A stretch of DNA of 64,000 bases from Phycisphaerae bacterium (lineage in GTDB: Bacteria; Planctomycetota; Phycisphaerae; Phycisphaerales; SM1A02). Both the position numbers and the translations under genes were made by a program. The notes under the pieces were generated by a model. The model was not told the origin of the DNA. It saw only the letters and a list, made by a program, of their open reading frames with translations, and did not search any database. Below are positions 15,335 through 24,751 of this stretch, piece by piece; within the stretch, counting starts at the first letter, position 1; each line of letters starts with the position of its first letter. Location of the stretch: positions 45,777 through 109,776 of the forward strand of contig JAEUIT010000081.1 of the NCBI GenBank assembly GCA_016795035.1, in the 5' to 3' direction.

Positions 15335-17989
15335 ATGCCAAGGCCCGTTCCCTTTCGTGTGTCGCATGTCGTCGGTGCCGCCCTCATGGCGGCGGTCGTC
15401 TCGAAGAGTCACGCCGCGATCCTCTATGTGAACGCGGCGCAAGCACTGCCCCTCGCCCAACAGAACGGCTCGTCGTGGGCGCTTGCCTATCAGCAGCTGC
15501 CGGACGCGATTCTCGTCGCGACCTCCGGCGATCAGATCTGGGTCGCCGAAGGCACCTATCGGCCGACGACCGGCACGAACCGCGGCTCCTCGATCGTCGC
15601 GAAGTCCGGCGTCACGCTCCTCGGCGGCTTCGCGGTCGGCGCGGCGAGTCTCGCGGAGCGCGATCCCGCGACGTTCGTCTCGATCCTCTCGGGCGACATC
15701 GGCGTCCCGGGCGATCCGTCCGACAACTCCTTCCACGTCCTTCGGTCGGCGCTCTCGAACGGTGCCGTCGTCGACGGCTTTACGATCCGCGACGGCAACG
15801 CTGACGGGCCGATCGCGACCGATCGTACGGGCGGAAACATCGACGCGACCGCCTGCAATCTCCTCGTCCGCGGCTGCCGCATCGAAGATGGCCGGGCGTT
15901 CTTGGCCGGAGGCGGGCTCGCGGTCCTGAACAATCACGCCAACGGCACCTCAGTGCGCGTCGTCGACTGCGTCTTCCTGGGCAATCAGTCGAATTCGGGC
16001 GGCGCCGCCGACGTCCAGAATGGCGGCGCCTCGTTCGTCAACTGCCGATTCCTCGGCAACTCGACGACCTCGAACGTCGGCGCGGTGCGGCTTCTCAACG
16101 CGACGAACGCGAAGATCGCCAACTGCGTCTTCTCGGGCAACTCGGCCCCCCTCGACGTCGGCGCCATTCTCGTCCATCACAGTTCCGCCGAGGTGCAGTT
16201 CTCGAGCTTCAGCGGCAACTCGGGCGGGACGGCCGACGCCATCCAAGCGCAGGTCGGGTCGACGCTGCTCGTCTCGAATTGCCTCTTCCACGGCAACACT
16301 TCGCCGTCGGTGCCGGACGTTCTCGACACCTCGTCGTCGACGATCCAACACTGCGGGTTCGAGTCGTCGCCGCTCCCGGGCTCGGGGAACTTCGTCGCGT
16401 CGAGCGCGTTCGTCGACGCCAACGGCGCGGACGACGTTGCAGGCACCGACGACGACGACTTTCGGCTCCGTGCCGACTCGAATGCGATCGATCGCGCGAA
16501 CGGCTCCTTCCCTGCCGACGTGGGCGACCTTGACGCCGACGGCAACGTGGCGGAGCCGCTTCCGCTCGACGCCGACTTCGCGACTCGCGCCGTGGACGAC
16601 GTCCACGCGAACCTCGGAACCGGCGCGATCCCCTTCGCGGATGTCGGCGCCCACGAGTTCGTCCGTCCGTATCACGTCCTTTGCGTCGACGACGACGCGA
16701 GCGGCAACGAGAGCGGCATCGATTGGGCGAACGCGAAGCGCAGTCTCCAGTCGGCGCTCGCCGAAGCGCAGACGATCTTCGACGGCACGCCGATCGAGAT
16801 CTGGGTGGCGAAGGGTGCCTACGCGCCGACCGATCGCCACGACCGCGAGGCGAGCTTCAAGATCCCCGCCGGCGTCGCGATGTACGGCGGCTTCAGCGGC
16901 GCCGAAACGAGCCGCGCGGAACGTCGACCGCTCGAAGTCCCCACGATCCTGACGGGCGAGATCGGCGATCCGTCGCTCGACGACAACTCGTTCTACGTCG
17001 TTGACTTCGCCAACGACTCGATCGGCCCTACGACGATCCTCGACGGCTTCGTCGTCACCCGCGGCAACGCGAACGGCGGCCCCGCGCCGGTCATGGGCGG
17101 CGGCATCCGGGTGTGGAACGGCGCGTCGCCGACGATCCGCTGCTCGTCGATCGTCGGCAATGCCGGAGACTTCGGCGCCGGCATCGGCATCTCCGGATCG
17201 TCGACCGCGCCCGTCATCCACAACTGCCTCATCAGCGGCAACGTGGCCGACGGCGTCGGCGGCGGCATCGGCATCGCCGGAAATAGCGCGGGCACGCAGG
17301 TCGTGAGCTGCACGATCGTGGCGAACGCGGCAAGCGACGGCGGCGGCATCGGCCTGAAGCAGTCGGGTAGCGCCGTCGCGATCCGGAACAGCATCCTCTT
17401 CTACAACGAAGACTCCGACGGCAACGGCGAGAAGGCGCAGCTCGAGGCGTCGTCGGCCGCCCAGATCTCGCTCATCGCCTCGTGCATGCCCTGCGCGGGT
17501 TCGGCCTTCGGCGGCATCGCGATGGTCGGGCAGGATCCCGCGTTCGTACGGCTCGCAGGCGACGACGAACTCATCGGCACCCCCGACGACTCCGCGTTGC
17601 TTGCCCCGTTCAGCCCGTGCATCGACGCCGGGATGCCCGATGCGGGCGCCGCCTACCCGGGCGACATCGGCGACTCGAACGACGACGGCGTCGTCGGCGC
17701 CGCCGAGCCATTCCCGCACGACCTCGCGGTGCACAAGCGCCTCGTCGACGACCGGGCGATGATCGACCGGCTCGAGACCGTGCTCGACATCGGCGCGATC
17801 GAGTCGCAGGAGACGAGCCGCGGCACGCCGCCGAAGCCGTCCGACCTGAACGGCGACGGCCAGACGAACGGCGCCGACCTCGCGATCCTCCTTGGGGCGT
17901 TCGGCACCGACGGTCCCGCGGGCGACATCAACGGCGACTGCATCGTCGACGGCGCCGACATCGGCATCGTCCTCGGCGACTGGAACTGA
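15335..17989 (+). CDS. Secreted right-handed beta-helix protein with dockerin-like tail
   Basis: A protein of 884 aa. GGAGG lies before the ATG. A signal peptide runs to about residue 28 (SKSHA/AIL). The body is made of two consecutive beta-helix modules. Each opens with a planctomycete-type entry motif (YVNAAQ...SSWALAYQQL...IWVAEGTYRP, then CVDDDASG...IDWANAKRSLQ...IWVAKGAYAP) and continues with short ladder repeats such as NCVFSGNSA. The tail has two dockerin-like loops, DLNGDGQTNGADLAILLGAF and DINGDCIVDGADIGIVLGDW. It is probably an exported carbohydrate-binding or degrading protein, but no catalytic triad is evident. A strong terminator follows. Confidence 0.8.
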   Translation: MPRPVPFRVSHVVGAALMAAVVSKSHAAILYVNAAQALPLAQQNGSSWALAYQQLPDAILVATSGDQIWVAEGTYRPTTGTNRGSSIVAKSGVTLLGGFAVGAASLAERDPATFVSILSGDIGVPGDPSDNSFHVLRSALSNGAVVDGFTIRDGNADGPIATDRTGGNIDATACNLLVRGCRIEDGRAFLAGGGLAVLNNHANGTSVRVVDCVFLGNQSNSGGAADVQNGGASFVNCRFLGNSTTSNVGAVRLLNATNAKIANCVFSGNSAPLDVGAILVHHSSAEVQFSSFSGNSGGTADAIQAQVGSTLLVSNCLFHGNTSPSVPDVLDTSSSTIQHCGFESSPLPGSGNFVASSAFVDANGADDVAGTDDDDFRLRADSNAIDRANGSFPADVGDLDADGNVAEPLPLDADFATRAVDDVHANLGTGAIPFADVGAHEFVRPYHVLCVDDDASGNESGIDWANAKRSLQSALAEAQTIFDGTPIEIWVAKGAYAPTDRHDREASFKIPAGVAMYGGFSGAETSRAERRPLEVPTILTGEIGDPSLDDNSFYVVDFANDSIGPTTILDGFVVTRGNANGGPAPVMGGGIRVWNGASPTIRCSSIVGNAGDFGAGIGISGSSTAPVIHNCLISGNVADGVGGGIGIAGNSAGTQVVSCTIVANAASDGGGIGLKQSGSAVAIRNSILFYNEDSDGNGEKAQLEASSAAQISLIASCMPCAGSAFGGIAMVGQDPAFVRLAGDDELIGTPDDSALLAPFSPCIDAGMPDAGAAYPGDIGDSNDDGVVGAAEPFPHDLAVHKRLVDDRAMIDRLETVLDIGAIESQETSRGTPPKPSDLNGDGQTNGADLAILLGAFGTDGPAGDINGDCIVDGADIGIVLGDWN

Positions 17990-18028
17990 CGGCGCCGGGC
18001 GGGAGGCCTTGGGCCACGCACGGCCGAG

Positions 18029-18063
18029 AGGATGACCGGGCCGGTACAGTGCCCGGTCATCCT
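18029..18063 (+). terminator. Rho-independent-type terminator
   Basis: A perfect 13-bp stem (AGGATGACCGGGC and its complement) with a 9-base loop, followed by TTTCC. It lies 40 bases after the beta-helix gene and just before the polyprenyl synthetase start. Confidence 0.85.
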
Positions 18064-18084
18064 TTCCCCCGCGTGCCGACCCCA

Positions 18085-18981
18085 ATGCCAGCCTCGTCCG
18101 CTTCCGTGACTCCCAGTCTTTCCGACGCCGCCGTCCGCCTCATTGCCGAGATCGACACGGCGCTCGACGCGTTCGTCGCCGGGCTTGATCTTCCGCCGAA
18201 ACTCAAGGCGGCCGCGCAGCACGCGGTGCTCGCCGGCGGCAAGCGGATGCGCCCGCTCCTCGTCCTCCAATCGTGCGACGCGGTCGGCGGCTCGATGGCC
18301 GACGCGATGCCGGCGGCGATCGCGATCGAACTCGTGCATGCGTTCAGCCTCGTGCACGACGACCTGCCGGCGCTCGACAACGATCTCGTCCGCCGCGGCA
18401 AGCCGACGGTGCACGTCGCCTACGGCGAGGCGATGGCGATCCTCGCCGGCGACGTTCTTCTCTCGATCGCGATCGAAAGCGCGGCCGCCAGCCCGCGCGA
18501 GCCGATCGCCATCGTCCGCGAGCTCGCGCACGCCACGACGCGCATGGTCGATGGCCAAGTCCTCGACACTTTGGGGGGCTTCAGCGAGTGCGGCTCGAGC
18601 GACGAGGCGAAGCTGCACCGCATTCACGAGCGAAAGACCGGTGCCCTCATCGTTGCCAGTTGCCGCATGGGCGCGCTCGCCGGCGGCGCGACGGCCGAGC
18701 AACTCGCGGCCCTCGACCGCTGGGGCCACTGCATGGGACTCATGTTCCAGATCGTCGACGACATCCTCGACGAGACGCAGTCGGCGGAACACGTCGGCAA
18801 GGCGGTCGGCAAGGATCGCGACGCCGGCAAGCTCACCTTTCCCGGGGTCTACGGCCTCGAGGCGAGCCGGCAGAAGGTCCGCGATCTCGACCGCGACGCG
18901 GCCGAGGCGCTCCGCCCCTTCGGCGAGCGGGCGCGGCATCTGAATGACGTCGCACATTTCTTAGCCACGCGTACCCGCTGA
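18085..18981 (+). CDS. ispA: Polyprenyl (farnesyl/geranylgeranyl) diphosphate synthase
   Basis: A protein of 298 aa, the IspA length. It condenses IPP with allylic diphosphates to make C15-C20 chains. Motifs: GGKRMRPLL (IPP binding, residues 51-59), the first Asp-rich motif DDLPALDND (92-100) and the second DDILDE (about 230). I chose the ATG at 18085; an in-frame GTG at 18073 would add four residues. The longer open frame upstream antisenses or overlaps the preceding gene and is not real. The chain length made (C15 or C20) cannot be decided by eye. Confidence 0.9.
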   Translation: MPASSASVTPSLSDAAVRLIAEIDTALDAFVAGLDLPPKLKAAAQHAVLAGGKRMRPLLVLQSCDAVGGSMADAMPAAIAIELVHAFSLVHDDLPALDNDLVRRGKPTVHVAYGEAMAILAGDVLLSIAIESAAASPREPIAIVRELAHATTRMVDGQVLDTLGGFSECGSSDEAKLHRIHERKTGALIVASCRMGALAGGATAEQLAALDRWGHCMGLMFQIVDDILDETQSAEHVGKAVGKDRDAGKLTFPGVYGLEASRQKVRDLDRDAAEALRPFGERARHLNDVAHFLATRTR

Positions 18982-19113
18982 CGCGTGGGTGGCGTACTCG
19001 CTGACGCTCGGGACCTCCCCACGCACACGGACGACGCCCGCGCACTCGGCGTTGCGGGGCTGCAACGTGGTCTCTTCTCGGGTACGCTCGATCGCTCGTG
19101 AGGAGAATCGAAC

Positions 19114-20472
19114 GTGGCGAAGATCTGTGTGGTGTGCGGCGTGGATTGCGACGGGAAGCCGCGGGTCAAGGATCCGCAGGGCCAGTACTACTGCCGTCCC
19201 TGTCACGACCGCTTGCGTAGCGAGCGCGACGCGAACGGGGGCGCGAACGGGGACGCGGCCGAGATCCCGGACGCGGAACTCGTGGAGTTCGCGGCCGTCG
19301 CGGACGCCGTCGAACTGCCCCCTGTGGCGAGCGAATCGATCACGCCGCTCTCGTCGCTCCTGTCGGCGTCGGCGCGGAAGCCGACGTCGTCGATCGCCGC
19401 ATCGCTCGCGCCGGGGTGGGTGACGTCGATGCCGTCGATCGGCGCGCTCGTCATCGCATTCTGCGTCCTCGGGCTTCCCGCCGTCGGCGACGCGCTCGGC
19501 GCGATCCGATCGGGCAGTCCGACCACGCCATACGACGGCGGTCGCGTGATCGGCGGCGGCGTCGTCCTGCCGATCCTCTACTACGTTCTTGCGCCGCTTT
19601 GGCTCCGACTCCGCGTGAAGTGGTCGGGCGGAACGGCGACGGCGGGCGAACTTCGCTCGGCGTATTTCGTCACGGCGATTCCTGCAGCGATCATCGGCAT
19701 CATCGTCGCCCTCGTGGCCATCGGCGTCGCGCGTCCATGGAGCGCCGATCCGCCCGTCTCGCAGTCGCTCGGCGCAATCATCCCGCTGCACCTCGCGCTC
19801 GCGGCAGGCGTCCTCTGGCTCTATGTCATCGCCCGCGAGCGGTTTCAGGTGAAGCGGGCGGAGGCCCTGGCGCTCATCGTCGCCATTCCGCTCGCGTGGT
19901 ACTGCCTCGCCGTCGGCGCTTCGACGGCCCTGGCATTCATCGATCGCGACAGCTTTGATGCCCGCCGCCCCGCACCGAATCCGCGCAGCCGCGCGACCGG
20001 GCCGCTCCGCGACTACGGGCCGACCGCGAACTTCCCGGCAACGGTGAGTTTCCCTTCGAACTGGCAGGCCGACATCTCAGGGTCGCCCGCGCCCGATGCC
20101 GACGAGCCGCCGACGCTCAGCCTCACGCGCGACGGCGACTTCGAGGTGTACATCTCGCTCTACGACTACGAGTTCGACGTCGGCGAGGCCGCTCGCTTCG
20201 CGCTCCGCGACATGCGCGACCAAGGCATCTCGCCGAAGCCGATTCGCGACATCAGCCGCTTCGCGGGACTCAAGGGCGAAGGGTTCGAGTTTCAGCTTCC
20301 TGGGGCGTCGGGCTCCGATCGCATGACGCTCTTCCTAGCCCCCGCGACCGACGAGAACCCGGTGATCCTCTGGATCTACATCGTCCGACCGGAGAATCTC
20401 GACGGCGCCTCCCTCGCCGAGATCGAGGAGGTCGTGCGGTCGGTGAAGGGAACCGTGTCGCCGGCGCCGTGA
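19114..20472 (+). CDS. Zinc-ribbon multi-pass membrane protein, unknown function
   Basis: A protein of 452 aa starting at GTG (19114), with AGGAG 10 bases upstream. The N-terminus has a four-cysteine ribbon (ICVVCGVDCDG...YYCRPCHDR, residues 4-32). About five membrane segments lie between residues 108 and 285. The C-terminal domain (about 300-452) is soluble and alpha/beta, and contains FPSNWQADISG and a repeated Asp/Tyr-rich stretch. Similar ribbon-plus-membrane proteins are widespread in Planctomycetota with no known role. It is convergent with the next gene, with 9 bases between the stops. Confidence 0.7.
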   Translation: MAKICVVCGVDCDGKPRVKDPQGQYYCRPCHDRLRSERDANGGANGDAAEIPDAELVEFAAVADAVELPPVASESITPLSSLLSASARKPTSSIAASLAPGWVTSMPSIGALVIAFCVLGLPAVGDALGAIRSGSPTTPYDGGRVIGGGVVLPILYYVLAPLWLRLRVKWSGGTATAGELRSAYFVTAIPAAIIGIIVALVAIGVARPWSADPPVSQSLGAIIPLHLALAAGVLWLYVIARERFQVKRAEALALIVAIPLAWYCLAVGASTALAFIDRDSFDARRPAPNPRSRATGPLRDYGPTANFPATVSFPSNWQADISGSPAPDADEPPTLSLTRDGDFEVYISLYDYEFDVGEAARFALRDMRDQGISPKPIRDISRFAGLKGEGFEFQLPGASGSDRMTLFLAPATDENPVILWIYIVRPENLDGASLAEIEEVVRSVKGTVSPAP

Positions 20473-20481
20473 CCTCACGGC

Positions 20482-22203
20482 TCATCCGAGCCGCGCGCGA
20501 ATCTCGTCGGTCCACGTGAACGCTTCTTCGAGGCACGTCTCGACCGCGGGCAAGAGCCAGTTGTCCTGATTGACGAAGTAGATCTTGTCCGCGATCGGCC
20601 GGCGCACCCGCTCGGCGATGCCGCTTGCGATCGCGTTCGGCGCCGCGATCGGCATCGCGTGGCCGAAGCGGGCGAGGCGCACTTCGGCGACCTCGTTCGG
20701 CGCGACCCCGATCGTGCGGAGCGCCGCGCGCAGTTGCGGCGCCCCCAACTCCGCGTACGCCTGCCAATCCTCCTCGCCGACGATCGTGAAGCGCCCCGAG
20801 GCGAAGGGCAACGGCCAGTAGAAGGTGAGGACGTCGCGCCCGCTCGGCTCATAGCCGAAGGTGCCGTCGACAAGGTCGACGACGCGGCGATCCCCTTCGA
20901 AGGTCTCGCCGTCCATCGGAAAGCTCGGGTCGTGGATCAGGAAGGTGTCGTAGACGGGGAGCGGCACCGGACGGCGCACCAGGACATTGGCGACCACGTA
21001 CGCGCTCGTGAAGACTTGCTGCACGGCGTCGGCCTTCTCCGGATCGAGCGCGGGCAAGTCGTCGATCATGCGCTCGACGAGATGCTTCGCGTTCGCCATG
21101 ACGACGTGCCGCGCGCTCAGCGTGCGGCGCGTGCCGTCGGCGCTGCGCCAGCGGACGAGCACCCGATCACCCGCGAGGCGCACGCTCTCGACGAGCGCCC
21201 CGGCGCGCAGGCGATCGCGCATCGACACGTCATGGTCGACGAGCCGTTCGTAGAGCCGCGCGGCGAGCGTCGCGTTGCCGCCCGGGAGGACGAGGCGTCC
21301 GTACTCTTCGGCGGCGAGGAAGTTCCATCCCGCCGCCGCCGAGAGCTGGCCCCAGCCGACGCCGAACGACGAGTAGCAGTACGCCTGCACCGCGGCGCGG
21401 AAGGCCGGCGGCAGTGTGCCGCAGTGCGCCGCGATGTCGCCTTCGAGCGTCGAGCCGTCGAGCGCCTTGATCCACTCCGCGTTGCCGGCGGGCAACGGGA
21501 TCTCGGGAAATCGCTCGAACGCGAACTGCTGCACGCGCCGGCGATAGCGCTCGACCGTGAGCGCCTCGTCCGCGTTGCAGCCGGCGACGCACGGATCGCT
21601 TCCGATCACGTGCTGCCATTCGAAACTGAGGCCGCCGACCTTCGATTGCCGGTCGACGTGCGCGTCGTCGAGGACGCCGAGGTCGCGGTACAGCCGCTCG
21701 ATCCGCGAGCCGCGATCGGGCACGATGACGTACGCCGAGCCGAGCGAGTACGGCACCCCGCCCCACGACTCGCCGACCGCGTTGCCGCCGAAGCGCGGCT
21801 TCAGGTCGAAGAGGACGGGCCTCGCCTCGCGCAGGTGGTACGCGCTCGCGAGCCCCGAGAGTCCGCCGCCGACGATCGCCACATCGACGAACTCGTCCGG
21901 CTCGTTCGAGGGCTCGCACGACTCGCACTGATGGAACGGGATCAGGTTCTTCGGGAAGACGTCGCCGAACCAGCGCGGGGCGAAGCGGAGCCCGCCGATG
22001 ATCGCGGGGTCCGGGTCGAGCTGGATCGGCAGGATCGGGTGACTTCGGCGGGCCGGGACGGTTCCGAACGCCGCGGCCGACCGCACGGTCGAGAGGCCGT
22101 GCAGAAGGGTCGGCGCGAGCGCCGCCAAGCCCGTTCCCAAGCCTCGTCCCAGGAACGCTCGGCGCGAGGTGTGAACGCCGAAATCATCGGGCGCGCGTCG
22201 CAT
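20482..22203 (-). CDS. Tat-exported FAD-dependent amine-oxidase-like flavoprotein
   Basis: A protein of 573 aa from the ATG at 22203. Upstream in-frame starts add an Arg-rich extension without family character. A twin-arginine signal, SRRAFLGRGLGTGLAALAPT, occupies about residues 13-32, so the folded flavoprotein is likely exported. The FAD-binding motif is VDVAIVGGGLSGLASAYHL (about 110-128), and the C-terminal cofactor stretch is IYFVNQDNWLLPAVE. The fold is that of NAD(P)/FAD amine oxidases and phytoene-desaturase-like enzymes. The substrate is unknown. It is divergent from dxs, with about 260 bases between them. Confidence 0.78.
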   Translation of the reverse strand: MRRAPDDFGVHTSRRAFLGRGLGTGLAALAPTLLHGLSTVRSAAAFGTVPARRSHPILPIQLDPDPAIIGGLRFAPRWFGDVFPKNLIPFHQCESCEPSNEPDEFVDVAIVGGGLSGLASAYHLREARPVLFDLKPRFGGNAVGESWGGVPYSLGSAYVIVPDRGSRIERLYRDLGVLDDAHVDRQSKVGGLSFEWQHVIGSDPCVAGCNADEALTVERYRRRVQQFAFERFPEIPLPAGNAEWIKALDGSTLEGDIAAHCGTLPPAFRAAVQAYCYSSFGVGWGQLSAAAGWNFLAAEEYGRLVLPGGNATLAARLYERLVDHDVSMRDRLRAGALVESVRLAGDRVLVRWRSADGTRRTLSARHVVMANAKHLVERMIDDLPALDPEKADAVQQVFTSAYVVANVLVRRPVPLPVYDTFLIHDPSFPMDGETFEGDRRVVDLVDGTFGYEPSGRDVLTFYWPLPFASGRFTIVGEEDWQAYAELGAPQLRAALRTIGVAPNEVAEVRLARFGHAMPIAAPNAIASGIAERVRRPIADKIYFVNQDNWLLPAVETCLEEAFTWTDEIRARLG

Positions 22204-22466
22204 CCGACGCACTGTACGAGTCCGGCCTCGCGTCCCTTGTTGGGCGAGCGCCCGGTCGCCGCGAATCGGGCGATTCGCGGACGCACGCCTCCGTCCTTCC
22301 GCGCCGCGAATGCGACTCGTCCGTGAACCCGCCCGGCGCGAGCGACGAAGGGTGTCGCCGGGACCTTTCCGCGTATGATCCGCCCTCGTTCCCCCCATGG
22401 GACGATCGACGCACGCGTTCCTGAACGTCGCGCCGACTCCCTTTCGAGCACCTGCCCGAGCACCTG

Positions 22467-24464
22467 ATGGACTTCTCGCACCTGAAGCTGACGCACCTCC
22501 CCCGTCTCAACACGCCTGCCGACCTTCGCCGACTTCCGATCTCGGCGTTGCCGGAGGTTGCGGCGGAAATCCGACGAGCCATCTGCGATCAGATCAGTCG
22601 CTCCGGCGGGCACCTCGCGCCGAACCTCGGCGTCGTCGAGCTCACGATCGCGCTCCACTACGTCTTCGACTTCGGCCACGACCGACTGCTCTTTGACGTC
22701 GGCCACCAGTGCTATCCGCACAAGCTTCTCACCGGTCGCCTTCCGCTCCTCGGCAAGCTGCGCCTCCGCGACGGCATGGCCGGCTTTCCCGAACCGCGCG
22801 AGAGCCCGTACGACCTCTTCTCGGTCGGTCACGCGGGCACCGGCATCTCGACCGCCGTCGGCATGGCCCGCGGCGACTCGCTCAACGGCGAAGGCTGGTC
22901 GCCGGAGAATCCGAGCGGCCGGCGCATCGCGACGATCATCGGCGACGCCTCGATCGTGAACGGCGTGGCGATGGAGGGCTTGAATAACGCCGGCACGCTG
23001 AAGCGCCAGTTCCTCGTCGTCCTGAACGACAACGGCATGTCGATTGCGAAGCCGCAAGGTGCGGTGGCCGCGTACTTCGACAAGGTCCGCCTGAGCCACT
23101 CCTACGGCGAGTTCAAGAAGGCCGCGAAGGAAATGCTCGCGAAGATGCCGGGCGGCGACCTGATGCGCGAGGCGTATCACCGCATGGGCGAAGCGAGCAA
23201 GGCGCTCGTGTCGGAAGACGCGTGGTTCGAGCACTTCGGCCTCCTCACCGTGGGCCCGGTCGACGGCCACGACATCCCGACGCTCATCCAAGTCTTGAAC
23301 GAGGCGAAGGACACCGACCGTCCGCTCGTCCTCCACGTCAAGACGATCAAGGGCAAGGGCTACTCGTTCGCCGAAGGCGACTCGACGACCTTCCACTCGC
23401 CGAGCCCCTTCTCGATCAGCGACATGGAGAGCGAAGGCTGCCGCGTCGAACTCAAGAAGAGCTCGCGCTCGTTCACCGGCGCCTTCGGCGAGATGCTCGC
23501 CGACCTGATGGCCCGCGACCCGAAGGTCGTGGCGTGCACCGCCGCGATGCCCGACGGCACCGGCCTCTCGAAGGTCATGCCGAAATTCCCCGATCGCACG
23601 TGGGACACCGGCATCTGCGAGAGCCACGCGCTCGACATGATGGCGGGCTTGGCGAAGACCGGGTGGAAGCCCTTCTTCGCGGTCTACTCGACCTTCCTCC
23701 AGCGGGCGTTCGACCAGTGCTTCCAGGAGGTCTCGCTCCAGGGCCTCGCGGTGCGCCTCTGCCTCGACCGCGCCGGCCTCGTCGGCGGCGACGGCGCCGT
23801 GCACCACGGCTTCTGCGACGTGTCGATTCTCCGGTGCCTGCCGAAGGCATGCCTCATGGCGGCGATCGACGAGCCGTCGCTCAAGGCATCGCTCGAATTC
23901 ATGCGCTTCTACGACGAAGGCCTGAGCTCCGTGCGCTATCCGCGCGACAGCGTGTCGCAGCGGTTCGTGGACGAGCCCTGCCCGCCGTTCGAACTCGGGA
24001 AGGCGCGGACGCTGCTCGAAAACGATCGCCCGCACGTCGCGGTGCTCGCGTTCGGCACCCCCGCGATCGACGCCTGCGAAGCCGCCGACATGCTCGCCGG
24101 CGAATACCGCGTGAACGTGTACGACGCGCGCTTCGCGAAGCCGGTCGACATCGGCCTCGTCCGTTCGCTCATCGATCGCGGCATTCCGATCATCACCGTC
24201 GAAGACCACTCGATCGAAGGCGGCTTCGGCTCGTGCGTCCTCGACGCCTGCAACGACGAGAAGCTCGACACGCGGCTCATCACCCGCCTCGCGCTCCCCG
24301 ACTCCTGGATCTACCAAGGCGAGCGCAAGGAACAGCTCGCCGAAGCCGGCCTCGACGCCGCCGGCATCGCCCGCGCGATCCGCGCGGCGGTGGATGCGCA
24401 TGGGCTCACCCCGGGGAGCAACACTCCGGGAAAGCCCGAGTCTGTCGTGTCGGGACGCTCGTAA
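22467..24464 (+). CDS. dxs: 1-deoxy-D-xylulose-5-phosphate synthase
   Basis: A protein of 665 aa, slightly longer than the usual 620-640. It condenses pyruvate and glyceraldehyde 3-phosphate with thiamine diphosphate, the first MEP-pathway step. Visible: GGHLAPNLGVVELTIALHYV (about 48-67), FDVGHQCYPHK (catalytic His region), the ThDP/Mg site IIGDASIVNGVAMEGLNNAG (about 159-178), and DRAGLVGGDGAVHHG (about 433-447) in the pyrimidine-binding domain. The C-terminal transketolase domain is complete. Dxs is the classic flux-controlling enzyme, and ispG, a prenyl synthase and uppS lie nearby. Confidence 0.95.
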   Translation: MDFSHLKLTHLPRLNTPADLRRLPISALPEVAAEIRRAICDQISRSGGHLAPNLGVVELTIALHYVFDFGHDRLLFDVGHQCYPHKLLTGRLPLLGKLRLRDGMAGFPEPRESPYDLFSVGHAGTGISTAVGMARGDSLNGEGWSPENPSGRRIATIIGDASIVNGVAMEGLNNAGTLKRQFLVVLNDNGMSIAKPQGAVAAYFDKVRLSHSYGEFKKAAKEMLAKMPGGDLMREAYHRMGEASKALVSEDAWFEHFGLLTVGPVDGHDIPTLIQVLNEAKDTDRPLVLHVKTIKGKGYSFAEGDSTTFHSPSPFSISDMESEGCRVELKKSSRSFTGAFGEMLADLMARDPKVVACTAAMPDGTGLSKVMPKFPDRTWDTGICESHALDMMAGLAKTGWKPFFAVYSTFLQRAFDQCFQEVSLQGLAVRLCLDRAGLVGGDGAVHHGFCDVSILRCLPKACLMAAIDEPSLKASLEFMRFYDEGLSSVRYPRDSVSQRFVDEPCPPFELGKARTLLENDRPHVAVLAFGTPAIDACEAADMLAGEYRVNVYDARFAKPVDIGLVRSLIDRGIPIITVEDHSIEGGFGSCVLDACNDEKLDTRLITRLALPDSWIYQGERKEQLAEAGLDAAGIARAIRAAVDAHGLTPGSNTPGKPESVVSGRS

Positions 24465-24751
24465 CCCGATCGGGGGTCTGGTCGGGCGAAGAGTGTCGCA
24501 CCCGCGACCGATCACAGCGTTTCCGGCTGACTGTCGCTGTGGCCTGTCGCAGGGGCTGCCTGAGGCCGGGAACTCGCCGCGAGCGGCAACAGGTGTCGAT
24601 CCACAACACCGCGTTGCTGCTGACGCCGCGCTTGAACACTGGTCCGCGGCCGCCGAATTCTTGAGTTTGGTCTTTGCCTCACGCAGAGCGGCAAGTACTC
24701 TTGCGCCGCCGGCTGAGCCCCTCGACTTCTCATCTGCGCGAGACATCAAGA

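Noticed and set aside
17482..18084. Upstream extension of the polyprenyl synthetase frame
   Set aside because: It overlaps the end of the beta-helix gene and passes through a strong terminator; its sequence is an Arg-rich shadow.
24465..24751. Possible remnant gene between dxs and the beta-helix gene
   Set aside because: No frame shows a recognisable domain; only short shadows are present.
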